Part shown: positions 10,506-22,000 of the stretch, in pieces | Position numbering within the stretch: the stretch's first letter is position 1 | Layout: the number at the start of each line of letters is the position of its first letter | Origin: Bolinopsis microptera | Taxonomy: Eukaryota > Ctenophora > Tentaculata > Lobata > Bolinopsidae | Reading direction: 5' to 3' | Assembly: GCF_026151205.1 (NCBI RefSeq) | Contig: NC_087075.1 | Coordinates: 7,892,858 to 7,956,857, forward strand | DNA length: 64,000 nt | The notes under the pieces: generated by a model | What the model was told of the DNA's origin: nothing | Seen by the model: only the letters and a program-made list of their open reading frames with translations | Databases searched by the model: none | Position numbers and translations under genes: made by a program

Positions 10506-11311
10506 TTTGGGATGTCACAATCTCCTTCATAGCTACAACAACAGGTTTCTTGGGTTCATCCTCTCCTCCTCCTCCCACATACTTCCACTGTCTTACAATC
10601 CACGGCCACATGTACCTTCTGTTAATGTGGTTAAATTAGAATAAATTAGAATAACACATAATACTCACAAAACGAACAGTCATGTGATTAGTAAGATCGT
10701 GCCACGTGCAAATATAACACAGTATTGATTAAAAAGACTGACCTGAAGAGACGATACAGATAAACAACAACACCGAGTGCAGCAGTAGACACAGCAGCAA
10801 CCACTACAAGTGGAGGTGAGGGGCGGGTTGGGGAAGGCTTGTTCTTTTGGGACCCAACTTCTTCTATACACCTGACAACAATTTCTTTAGTCTACATTTC
10901 TATAGTCTATACATTTTCAATCCCACGCCGACTTTAACAGCCAGCCGGATTTTTTCGGATATTTGAAGTTATTTATAGATTTGATTGTCAAAATTATATT
11001 ATAGCAAACCTCCAAATATACATTGGCATCTATTTTAGAAGATTGTGGTTGTAACAATTATGGATAAAAACAGAGCTGAAATGATTTTAAAAATAACGCC
11101 ACATAAAAACACAAACAAACATGTTATCAGCTTACTTATCCATGACTAGGTTGAAATTTTGTGGTTTTTCCTCAGAAGCATTCCTGCTCTTAGCAAAAGC
11201 TGCAATTATCTCATTGTTTGTAAGACCTTTGTCAGATAGAAACTTTCTTTTCGTCTCGTCAGGATGATCCCTTACAGTTTGAGAGGACAGGAACGCTGTG
11301 GCTGCTGTGAT
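10506..11311 (-). CDS. PEX14: Peroxisomal membrane docking protein PEX14, N-terminal exons
   Basis: Three exons (11311-11136, 10871-10743, 10618-10506) join in frame. Exon 1 encodes the conserved PEX14 N-terminal domain that binds the import receptor PEX5 and PEX19: 'ATAFLSSQTVRDHP', then 'KRKFLSDKGLTNNEIIAAF'. Exon 2 encodes a Pro-rich linker and one hydrophobic segment ('PPLVVVAAVSTAALGVVVYL'). Exon 3 continues 'RYMWPWIVRQWKY' with an acidic stretch, matching the sequence after the membrane segment in animal PEX14. The first exon with the start codon was not located upstream. The downstream coiled-coil exons were not found between 9122 and 10505, where a foldback element lies. The gene is therefore either incompletely seen or 3'-truncated. 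Domain order makes the identification reliable. Confidence 0.85.
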
Positions 11312-13348
11312 CTGAACGTTGAAATGTCAGGGAAAAAATCAATTACACAGTTTTAGAAGGAGTCCTGAACGTTGAAATGTCAGGGAAACAAAATCATTTA
11401 CACAGTTTTAGAAGGAGTCTGTGATGTTATCAACACGACTTTTTACAGCAGTTTTAAAACAATTTTAATTTCATTTAATTTACAACACAAAACTTTAAAT
11501 CTATAACTCATCACAGAAAATAAGGTATGAGAGAAAGAGTTTGCTAAATTTCATGATATATATTGTGAAATTTGTACCCTGAATAGTATTTAAGTGACAA
11601 ACAATTTAATAAATATCAAATATTGAAAAGAGTTTAATAAAAACTACCTCTCATGCTGGAGCTTTTGTGAAAATAGCAATAACTGCGAATTCTTATAGGT
11701 TACAGGATTTTCTTCCCCTGAAAACTTACCAGATTTTCTCTGTTCATTATTATTTTTGAATAACTTTCCTGCTGCAAGATTTTCCTTTTTCTAACTCTGA
11801 TTGCATGAGAATTCAGTCATTCTATAGAAACAATGGCATGGTAATTAGAATTAAACGTAACAAATAATGTAATTTTTCATCTTGGCCTCTCAGCCGGGGG
11901 ATCCTTGTACTGTTCAACCACTTTTTCCAGCCTGGAGGATTTGCAATGAGCTTTGGGTGCAGCTGCCACTGTTTATAGAGACAATTTCCCTTGGAAACCT
12001 TCATTGGAACAGCATCAGCAGTAATTTATTTGTTAGTAAATCAGTAAATAGAATATTTAAGGTCGGTTCTGTATACTAGATGCTTTTAACCTGCTGTCTC
12101 AAAAAGTTGCCAGTAAGAAAGTTGCTCAATCTCATCAACATTACGAAGCCTACGTAGTAAGTTTTATGGTTCCTGTAGACAACTTCTCAGTGCCATATAT
12201 TTAAAAATTTTGTTTTCCCTAAAAGACTCATAATGTGTAGCTTAAATATTATAGAGTAAGAGGCCAATTCAGAAATGTTAAATCTTGAGACTGAGTTACC
12301 TTACATAAATTATTCAAACAATATACACATAATATAGCAATGACCCTATATAAAATCAACCCTATAAGAATTCAAAAGTTAGACCTTTGAGGTCTGAGTT
12401 AGACCTTTGCCGAACGTCCATGTGTTCATGTTGGGTGACATTGAGGACAACAGAATATGATACATATCCGATCGTGTAAAAAGTGGCGGTAACATATTTG
12501 CTCAACCAAATAATGCCAAGCCGCTATGAAGATAATAGGGCAAGATAAGAAAACAACTTATACGACAGATACAACAGATTTATCAAAAATGAAAAAAAGT
12601 TGTTTGGTTGCGCTCGATTTTTGAAAGATTTTCAAACTGCGCCGCGCCGCGCTATTTAATGTTTAATTTTGTATGATGTAAAATATTTGGTGACTTGGAA
12701 ATGTAGCTGGAAATTCAATTTTGTTAAACCAATAAAAACTATTAACAATTTCAATCCGATCTTTAAAAAATAATTTAAAAAATAGTTTAAAATATTAAAA
12801 AATGTTTGCTTTGTATAACATAAAAGTAACGTTTGCGTTTCCACTTAAAACACGTTGTATATATCTCTTTTGCGCGCAAAAAAGATATAACATGGAATGT
12901 ATTGGTGAAAACTGAAAACTTGCTACAATGCTACATGTAGCATCGTAGCAAGTTTTCAGTTTTTACCACAAAAAGAAAATTGAGGCAAATTTGACGATTT
13001 CAAAAAGTTTTCTTTTGCATGGACCAAATAAAAATACGTTTGACTTTAAAATTAAATTTACAAAACGTCAGTTGCCTCGTTAACGGGTGATACTCGTAAA
13101 ATATTTGTTTCAAATATTAGGTCCAACTCGGCGCGCGCCCTGGTAGGTTGTAAACTTACAATCGCGCGTCGCCAATGGTCATGATTGCAAAATATATAAA
13201 GTATAAAATACATTAATTTTGTTTCTTTTATGTTTATTTTACGTCTACGTCTTTGGTCTTTGCACTTAACCCTGCACCTAACTTGTACAAGAAGCTCGAA
13301 AAAGCTTGCCACACATGAATTTCATGGATTGGCTTACCAGCCGCAAGG
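11312..13348. other. Intergenic; possible single exon only
   Basis: Mostly AT-rich. Minus strand 11960-11880 shows a short coding-like tail ('SSRLEKVVEQYKDPPAERPR' then stop) after a plausible acceptor, but it is unsupported and not assigned. It could be a terminal exon of an unseen gene. Nothing else is recognisable apart from the hairpin at 12908-12964. Confidence 0.25.
12908..12964. repeat. 57-bp near-perfect inverted repeat
   Basis: Arms of 28 bp ('aaaactgaaaacttgctac...') pair with one mismatch around a tiny centre ('acatgt' at the core). No gene context. Confidence 0.85.
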
Positions 13349-13451
13349 TTGTATTACGTGGTGACCCCCACGGTCGCTTCACTATAGTGTCTTCGACGAT
13401 ACAGGGGGAGCCGTGCACTTCATGCGTGGCGGGTCATACAACGTATGACAA
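13349..13451 (+). mobile_element. MITE family 1 (hAT-like, 8-bp TSD), copy 1
   Basis: 103 bp from TTGTATTACG to CGTATGACAA with short imperfect terminal inverted repeats. Perfect 8-bp target-site duplication CCGCAAGG at 13341-13348 and 13452-13459. Two internal hairpins. Other copies at 17047-17148, 56816-56918 (inverted) and 57650-57754. Confidence 0.9.
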
Positions 13452-13459
13452 CCGCAAGG

Positions 13460-14149
13460 TACAGTTTATTCTGACGAGAAATGCGATACCCAAAAAACTT
13501 TACTGGCTACAGGGATTATATCCAAAAGTGAAAATAGAGGCTTAGCTTTTTTTCTGAAAATAATTTTTTGTAAAATTTTCGATCTTAAAAAGTATTTCGT
13601 TATTTTTACAAGGCGAAATAGACAATATGCAATATAAATTTTAAACTATCCCAAAAAGTTTTATTTCGGGCGGAATAAATGTTTAATGCAACTTTAACTT
13701 TGCAGCTTTTTGTTCTCTGTTTCTAAAAGTTTGGAATGCATTACGCGTGCAATAAACTTAAGCGCACGCAAGCATGAGCTTGCTGTGAAGACGTAATATC
13801 CTAAATAACACGCTCAGCCAGTAAGATTGGCTGGGAGAGCTCAAACTTGCATGCTGTGAAAAAGCACATCTAGCAAGCCAGTGTGCCAGCTGGTAAGGTT
13901 TTCTGGATAGTATAACAGCAAGAAATAAGTTACGTGGCTTGCCAATCCCTGTCTGCAGCGTTATTTTCAAGCTTCCTTAACAGGAAATTTACTGGACCAA
14001 CGGCAATAAAATACGAACAACGTTAATGCCAGTCCTAGGAACCTAAAGTAAAGTAAAGTAAAAACTATGGTATAATACTTTCCTTTTGTATCGTGGCCGA
14101 TTATTTCCCTAATCTTTAATTGTATTTACAAATGTTAAGGAGGAGGGGA
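13460..14149. other. Intergenic, no gene recognised
   Basis: AT-rich sequence with a short 'aaagtaaagtaaagt' run near 14048. No coding signal. Confidence 0.4.
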
Positions 14150-14985
14150 CAAAATGGTTTTTAGAGAGAAAAGTCGATGAATGGATTAACGACATTGAAG
14201 ATCTATCAGATATTGCTAAAAGGGAGCCTCAGGCAGCTCATTCTGCATTCAAAGCTATGGGTTATCTAAAAGATGGAATTATGTATGCCGAACAACACCT
14301 GGCATCAGTCAATACCTTAAAAGATTTGTATGAAGAGAGAGTACTTCAGTCAGAGAGGGGATCCTTTGCCCCTCTGGCCTCTGGTCTTCACAGCCTCTGG
14401 AGGTGTGGGACCGCTGTGCACTGTATTTGTAGATCGTGTCTCTGAGATGATAGCTGACCATAAAAAAGAAGCCAAGAGCCAAATCAAAAACCATATCAGA
14501 ACACGATTCAGATTTGATCTGTTAAGAAGTTCTATTTGGAGACTATGAAGCTTATGTAGACAAATTCAAGACATGTGCTAGAGCAAGACCAATTAATTCT
14601 CAACGTCTAGGATCTGAATTCTATGTTAAAGAGTCCACTAAGCCTCTATTCACAAAACATGAATTACTTGTTACAGAGAACCTGTACCGATACCGTTGTT
14701 TAATGGAACTTTTTAAGATCATTAAGTCACGAGTACCATTTCGTTATACTACTTATTCAACATATCAAATAGGAAAGATAATCTGTTCATTACACCCTCT
14801 CCAACTAATCAATTTATTTATAAATCTGCATGGCTGTGGAACGAATTCCGTAAAGTTGGCCCGTTAAATTTCACCTCCACATGCGGATCTGTCAAGAATT
14901 TACTTAAACAGTCACTTCTAAGAGCTCAAAACCGGTATGGAACTGAGTGGTGTGACAGAAATTTCACTGAATTCTGATTATGAAG
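14150..14985 (+). pseudogene. LINE reverse-transcriptase C-terminal fragment
   Basis: Three reading-frame pieces are collinear. 14153-14375 reads 'REPQAAHSAFKAMGYLKDG' then 'YEERVLQSERGSFAPL'. A +1 shift gives 'PLVFTASGGVGPLCTVFVDR' through 'FRFDLLRSSIW' (to about 14548). Then comes a piece with 'STKPLFTKHELLVTENLYRY' and 'FKIIKSRVPF', followed by 'FIYKSAWLWNEF'. The first two pieces resemble retroelement protein sequences common in cnidarian-type genomes. The last is a typical end of a jockey/CR1-like RT ORF. Frameshifts at about 14375, 14550 and 14760 make it non-functional. The two halves may derive from different elements joined by insertion. Confidence 0.7.
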
Positions 14986-16689
14986 TGATATTCATTTGCC
15001 TGTTATTCCCACTTAAGCACTTACTGACTGACAAGCATATCTATGAATACCATGCTTGAATTTAGGTAAACAACATACAACTCATTTCCAAGTTACGCTG
15101 AGCGCAACCGCCGAATGACTCAGCAATATTGAAACGCGCGCGCATAGCATTGCGCGCCGATGCTATGCGCGCGCGTTGTCGGCCGAAACTTGGGAAGTTC
15201 CCGCTCTAATATTCAGACGACAGTGATGACTCATTAAGAGCACTAATTTCGACCACTTTCCCGGTCGAACCATACCAAATCAAACTAATTGACCCACGTG
15301 TATAGCCAATGTCCTGGCGGTGCTGAGCCGATGTAAAACTCTTCTGTAAACTCTTTTGTCTCTTGTAACTTGTTTATATTTCATATTTTAGTTATACTGT
15401 GTACTGTGTACAATAGTTATAGCGTATAGTGTGTGTAGTGTGTAGTGGTTATTTTGTTGTGACGTGTCACTTTATACTTTGCTACCAACGTCAGCCTTGA
15501 CTTACCATTTATTGTAATTGGTACAGCATATATCAAAACTAAAACACTGTTTTCGATCTGACGGGTGATGGGCTCTCTCTGATGGGACACAGTTCTAGGG
15601 GGTACCCGGGGTACGAGTTAACGAATAGTGTTCGTGTCCTTCCACAATCCCCTCTCATTGTGTTTTTGACGGAGGAGAAGCCTAGTTCATCCGTCTGCAT
15701 CGCTTAATCGAGTTGAAAATTTAGCCAATAACAAACTAAATTACATGTTAGACTGATAGCAGGTATAGAGTTTATAACATACAAATTCTAAATTTTTGAC
15801 GGCTGACGATGGTAAGTCGCTACGTTTAATTCGGGACTTTTATAGTCTTAAGTCTTGGAGCTCAAAATGTCTCGTGCTGTGGGCCGTATAAACGGCGCAC
15901 ACCACCGCCCCGCCTTACTTCACGGTTGCGGGGCGGAGCTGGTGCCGTTTGTCTCGGCGTCAAGTGGCGAGTGCTTGCCCATCGAATACACGATTGAAAC
16001 ACTAATTATTTATTGGAATTCTACAGTTTCCAAAACGAAGTACGAAGATATATTAACTTTGAGCTTTGTTTTGGCGACTGCTTCATCGATGGGCGAGTAG
16101 GTATTTGTTGTTTAGCAGTGTTGAATATTGGAGCAATTATATAATGTATATCTCCATCATAATATAGGCTAGTGTAAAGATATATAATCAAGAATACAAA
16201 CAAACGCGAACGGTATTAGTAACTCGCTAGATTATAGATGTTATTTAAACACATATGTTTACGTCAATTATTATTAAAATTAATATTCTTTTTGCTTTAA
16301 TATAATTACATTGTACATGTCACATGGATTAATGGATTAGTTGAATGAAACGTGTGCTACAAATGTCTACGCCTCACGCAGAACTGCGTACCGCTCAGTA
16401 CTAATTCATGCTTGAGCGGTACTGCTGTTCACAGTGGCGCGCACTCAATTTAATCACAATAAATAACGAGCGCGCGGTTTTTTGGAATCTCTCCATTATT
16501 ATATTAATTAGATCGCAGTGCTCACGGCCTGTACTGAGTAAACGACAGAAATATCTTTTAAATTATTTTGCTTCTGAAATTTTGGCTCTAGTAATTAAGA
16601 AATGTGACATGTAATTGTAAGTTAACAATTAAATAGATCCTGTGCGTGGCGCCTACAGTTGACCTACGAATTTCTGAACAATTTTAAAT
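14986..16689. other. Intergenic with inverted repeats, no gene recognised
   Basis: Contains a GC-rich hairpin at 15135-15175 (16-bp arms 'cgcgcgcgcatagcat') and a second GC-rich foldback at about 15888-15950. The rest is AT-rich with no credible ORF. Confidence 0.4.
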
Positions 16690-17640
16690 TGTGGCTGTGT
16701 ATAATGAGGCTTCTCACATAACAGCGATCGGCTTCTCTGGCTAGATCGCGGCGAGATGCGCTACTGTGCCGCGCCGAGCTGCCATGAATTGACATCGTCA
16801 ATTAAGTGCACTACCTAATTTGGAAGACTTGGCTGCTTTGACGCGCAAACTGGCAATCTTGCTTCGCATCGAAGACTTACCTGGGGACCTCAGGCTATTA
16901 TGTTCATAAACATAGAATAGAGATTAGGCGGAATGACAGGCTGAGCGCGGCCCAGTAAATCGAAGACGAGATCGTTGCTTTTGGAAGCAGAGCAAAATGC
17001 AACGCGAACGATCTGGAAGGGTTGACATCATCAATCAATTGTATTGTTGTATCACGTTGCGACCCCCACGGTCGTTTCACTATGTCGTTACGACGATACA
17101 GGGGGAGCCGCGCACTTCGTGCGCGGTGGGTCATACAACGTATGACAATTGTATTGCATATAATTGTATTAATTGACGATGTCAATTCATGGCAGCTCGG
17201 CGCTGCACAGTAGCGCATTTCGCTTTACCTGGGGACCTCAGCACTCAGGCTATTATGTTCATAAACGAATAGAGATTAGGCGGAATGACAGGCTGAGCGC
17301 GGCCCAGTAAATCTCGCTGTGAGAAGCCTAATTGAGTGCGCGGCGCGGCACAGTAACGCATCGCGCTACAAATAATTGTAGCACAATGCAATGCAGTTGC
17401 ACTACGCCGTACTATTGGGCCGCACTCCGCGCATCAAATAATGTTTCTGATCGGTAGATGAGTACTGAGTAGATCGGCGAGCTGCGCCACTTGGCCTCGC
17501 CGCGAAGGATTGACATCGTGAATCAAATTATTGTATTATGCTGCAGATAATGCCTCTCTTCGTCATTCGTTAGTTCGTTGGATCGGCGAGATGCGCAACG
17601 CCGAGCTGAGAAGGATTGACCTCGTCAATCAACACGTAAT
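16690..17640. mobile_element. Nest of short palindromic MITEs (families 1, 2 and 3)
   Basis: Contains family 2 ends ('gatgcgctactgtgccgcgc' to 'aattgacatcgtcaatt') at about 16737-16806, inverted at 17163-17221, and degenerate at 17470-17530 and 17580-17633. Family 3 pieces ('ctggggacctcaggctatta' to 'gcgcggcccagtaaatc') lie at about 16877-16962 and 17226-17313. A complete family 1 copy lies at 17047-17148. The inverted family 2 ends around 16750 and 17210 bracket the inner pieces, so the block is a set of insertions within insertions. The short open frames here, including 'MRYCAAPSCHELTSSIN', are artefacts of family 2. Confidence 0.8.
17047..17148 (+). mobile_element. MITE family 1, copy 2
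   Basis: 102 bp, flanked by the perfect 8-bp duplication TTGTATTG (17039-17046 and 17149-17156). The hairpin at 17076-17100 has a different sequence from copy 1 but keeps its pairing. Confidence 0.9.
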
Positions 17641-19010
17641 ATAATGTATAAGCTGTTTTTACAGATTTAGAGAAGAGTTAAACACGTAGATTGGACTAGT
17701 CCTAGATTTTCAAACGTAAGAAAATAAGTTTAACATTTGCAATTTTAGTCGTAAATTCTCATTAGCAAGTACCACGCAAGTTATAAATTACTTGGCGAGA
17801 GATATTTTGAACTTCGTTAAATTAAAACATGTTCAAATTTTAGTATCAATTTAAAGTAAAAATCTTAATTAAATTAACGTTAAAAACATCACAACCCAGC
17901 ATCGAGAATAATTATCCCGATGTATATAATCAGCATTTAAAGTTAACTAGTTCCAGGTTTTAGGAATGCGTTATCTTAAATAATTTTCCGGAGCCTGTAT
18001 CACTAAATAACTGACGAAAATTAAAAGCATAGTTAGAAACATAAATCTGCAATTGTAATTGAACATTTTATATTCCAATGAAAATACTCACAACTACAGT
18101 TAAAATTTAAATTATCAACAATATATTCGAGAAGCAAACGAATCTTTCACTTTCAGGCCTTTCCTTTAAAATTTGGGCATATCAATTCATTATTTTTCAA
18201 TCCGACGACAATAAACGCATAAATCCTCACAAATCCTGTATCCATCACAAAACTTTAAACATCCTGCAAAAATAAAACAAAATCTTTGAAAATTTCTGCC
18301 AATATTGTATAAAAATCATAAATTTACACTTCAGTCCATTTTTCATTACCAAAGAGCATGAACATTTGAACCGCTGACTGGTCACAATCTGAAAAATGAA
18401 ACATACTTAACAAAACATCCACTTTAAAAGCTACATATCCGTTAAGGAAGCGCGCTCCGTTACTATGAGTTCTCATCAGATGCGGGATAATGCCACACGA
18501 TAAGATACGAGCTGTTCTGTATGTGTTCGCTTTGGTTCGCTGCTCCGGTAGAATGATCTCGAAAGTCTTCCATACCTTTCCCGCAGGAGATTATTACTTG
18601 CGACGTTATCTGCAACAATCATAGTCGTGAGTAACAAGTATGTTGCGGAATGCAATACATTTTTTAATTAAGTCGTTTAGTGTTATTGAGGCTCATTTGA
18701 TAATTCTTTTTGATTTTTTTCTGAATAGACTTAGTGATGACAAATACAATGTTTTAATGAACAATGAAGGTAGATAGAATTGATTTTGGTAATTTCGAAA
18801 TTTGGATTGATGCCCGTATTTTAGATCAGACTAAAGAGTCTGTAATTCAAGTTTAACATGTGAAAGTAAAGTTAGCATGAAGTCCTCATTAAAGTTAACA
18901 TTATAAAGTTAACATAATGTCAACATAAAATTAACATAAAGTTAGCATAAAGTTAACAATATAAAGTTAACATAAAGTTAATATAAAGTTAACATGAAGT
19001 TAAAACTGAC
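17641..19010. other. AT-rich region downstream of the RhoGEF gene
   Basis: A possible terminal exon of the RhoGEF gene (minus, about 18388-18330) starts after a good acceptor but cannot be placed in a unique frame. The conserved end of the ARHGEF17 propeller ('GGDGYEDF'-like) was not found. The tandem 'aaagttaacat' repeat is listed separately. Confidence 0.35.
18868..18998. repeat. 'ataaagttaac' tandem repeat
   Basis: About ten degenerate 10-14-bp units ending shortly before the last confident RhoGEF exon (19011-19089). Confidence 0.8.
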
Positions 19011-22000
19011 CTCCTCGTAAACATTCTCCTGATCTGTAGACTCAGAAGCGATTAGTTTCCTGATTCTGGACTGGGCTTGCATTAGGAACCTGAAATGTTA
19101 TTTCAATCACTCTCTGGAGATTTTCTGTAATTTTCTGCGCTTTCTGCGGCTTTCGGTCGAATCAAACTCGCAGATGGAAAATGAGCAGCCACATTTCAGA
19201 TTCGCAATTCTAATTGCCGGAGATAAAGACATCAGGGTTCTATTATTAGCCCTACTAATAGCAGGGCCAGCTTGTTCGCTTACAATAGAGAGGACAGAAC
19301 AAGTAGAGATAAAGACCTGGAACCTAGGTATGAACCTGAACCCTGCAGATGGGCACATCATGGACTACACCAGAGGCTGGGTGGACGATGTCTTCATCGG
19401 GACTTACGCTGAGGCCCTGACAAAAGATTACCTGAACAGACTGGTCTGGAGACAGCCAGTGAGTTACATAGCGATAGTTAGACACCAGGGAGGGGAGGTG
19501 GACGCAGTGAAAGTGTTCCGGTTTAAGGAGGGTGGAAGGTCCCTGCTTTCTAGGTTCCAGGATATGGATCCAGGGAGGCAGGGAGGGAGGTGGTTACTGA
19601 GGGAGGTCCTCTTCAGGAGAGTGTCAGTGCTAACGCTCAGAACATGATCCTGTATTTTCAGTGAGAGGAGACCTGGCTTTTAACTGGGTCTATACTGACA
19701 ATGGACACAGAATAGTTCTAACAGGTGGCAATCTTTCTCCGTCAGGGGTAAACGACGACAACACACACGGACTGGGAAATCATTTTGGCTGCAACCCTCT
19801 AACCGGTAAAGAAATCCACTTCGTGTGGCCTCACGAGATTTCAAACATACAGAATTGCCCCTACCCCTCATGTAATTTCCATACCAATCCGATTCTCGTG
19901 CAAGGTACTGACCATAGAGACGTGAGGATGTTTAAGAGTGGACCAGTTTATGGAAATTACGCTATTTATATTTCACAAGATGCGACTACTTTTCCTGGTC
20001 CAGGCTACAAGCTGCAACCGAAGGTTAACGTCGAGCAGAGGTTCATATCATTTGAAACTGAAGAAGGAGATATTTCAGTGGCTTAATTCAATGAACTTCG
20101 GTTTTTTTTCGATGACTTTCGGATCAACAAGTCCATTATTTGTTATTCCAAAATTGATAAAAGGATAAACTGTGGGGGTAGGGGAGGGGAGGGGGGACTG
20201 GGCCAATAAATTTAAGTGCAGCATTGAGCAAAGTTATTTGTTGTTTTATACTTATGAAATGTAATGTAAAAGCGCCCGTATTTAACATACTTTTTATTCA
20301 GTATTCAGATTTTTATCAGAATGTTATACAGTTATAGAGATGACAGCACAGAGATGACTCTCTTGCGGATAGACTCTCCAAATTCAATATAAAATCTGGA
20401 AGATACTCTAGATAATAAGATAATAAGATAATAAGATAATAAGATAATAAGATAATAAGATAATAAGATAATAAGATAATGAGGAAGCTTACCTGACACC
20501 GTCGTAGTGGCCCATGTAGCTGAGGAAGGGGGGACCGCATATCTTGGGGGCTACGGGGGGTTTAGCGATAGGAACAACAACCACTACTCCAGAGGAGGTA
20601 CCTGGAACACGTGACTATTAGAATCACGTGACTATTAGAATCACGTGACGACTGACGTGATATAAATAAATTAAGACAGTGAAATTGAAAACTTCTTCAC
20701 TTTCAACACCACGCACGTGACCTCATCAAGAAACCACGTGACGTCACCACAACACCACGACGTCACAACAAATACCACGTGACGTCACAACAAATACCAC
20801 GTGACGTCACAACAAATACCACGTGACCTCATCAAGAAACCACGTGACGTTACCCCAGTACCCACCTATCCAGAGAGCACCGGTAGAGGAGGAAGCTAGG
20901 AGTGCTGTTACTCTCACATTCTCCGCTCTCCGCCTTCTGGACGAGTTATGCGAACCTGGAGATATGTGAATTATGTGACCCCGGAAATAAGATAAGAAGA
21001 TAGAGGGAGATTATATAGAGATTATATAGAGATTAGATAAAGGGGAATTAGTTATCTCGCGCTAGCAACATAATTGATAATCATGACAGTTCACATGATA
21101 CCAAACACAGAACCCCACTATTTTAGTAAAGTTGCTGAGTTAACTAGTTTAGTCTCTACACTCACCAGTAAAGAGATGATGAACAACAGTGCTGATATCA
21201 TAATCCTCCAAATGCTCCCCAGTTTTAGCGTGGAACAGTCTGATTACCGGACTGTTCCGAATAGCTAGCCATACCCCACTCCCACTATTAACCATCTTGT
21301 AGACTTGAGCTGATGTGTTGTTGTGTGTCGAGAACAGGTGCTGAAATGAGAACACGCGACGTCAAATATTTATCAAGTGACGTCATCAATTTATCAAGTG
21401 ACATCATCAGTTTATCATGTGATTTTACCATAACATCGGTTCATTTCTGCCGTTTTCTGACAAAAGTGCTTAAGTAACATTTTGGAAATTTCGGGTTTTT
21501 TGGTCTAACTTTTGTTTTTGGGTCAAGAACTATCCCTGAGGACCATTGGATACATTCGCCGACCCCCCAAAACCCCCTTTTTGGAACCCCCTAAAATGCA
21601 AAGAATGGTAATTTTTCTGAGAAAAGTGCTTAAGTAACATTTTGGAAAACGGGTGCAGTTTATTTCAAAAATGGTGCCATTTCGGGAACTGAAAACGGTG
21701 GCATTGTTTTCTACGTCCAAAACTGGCCTAGTGACGGCAATTTGATGATCGTGGGTCTTTTGGCCTGGGAAAAAACAATTTATGTCACTTAAGCACTTTT
21801 GTGAAAACGGGCTCGTTTTCTCACAAAAGTGCCTAAGTGCCATTATACGTTTAATTAAATGTTGATTCTGCCAACTGAAACTATATAATCGGTACTAACA
21901 AATCTAAATTTTCACGGCGGATCGATTGGTGATGGTCATAAACTTCAGAAACGCTAGCTTCGCCGTCAAAATTGCCGATTTGTCAAAGCAGAACGTTTCA

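Noticed and set aside
11822..12004. 60-residue minus-strand frame upstream of PEX14 as its first exon
   Set aside because: Sequence does not resemble the PEX14 N-terminus and ends in a stop before any donor; a different frame there is mentioned only as a weak candidate.
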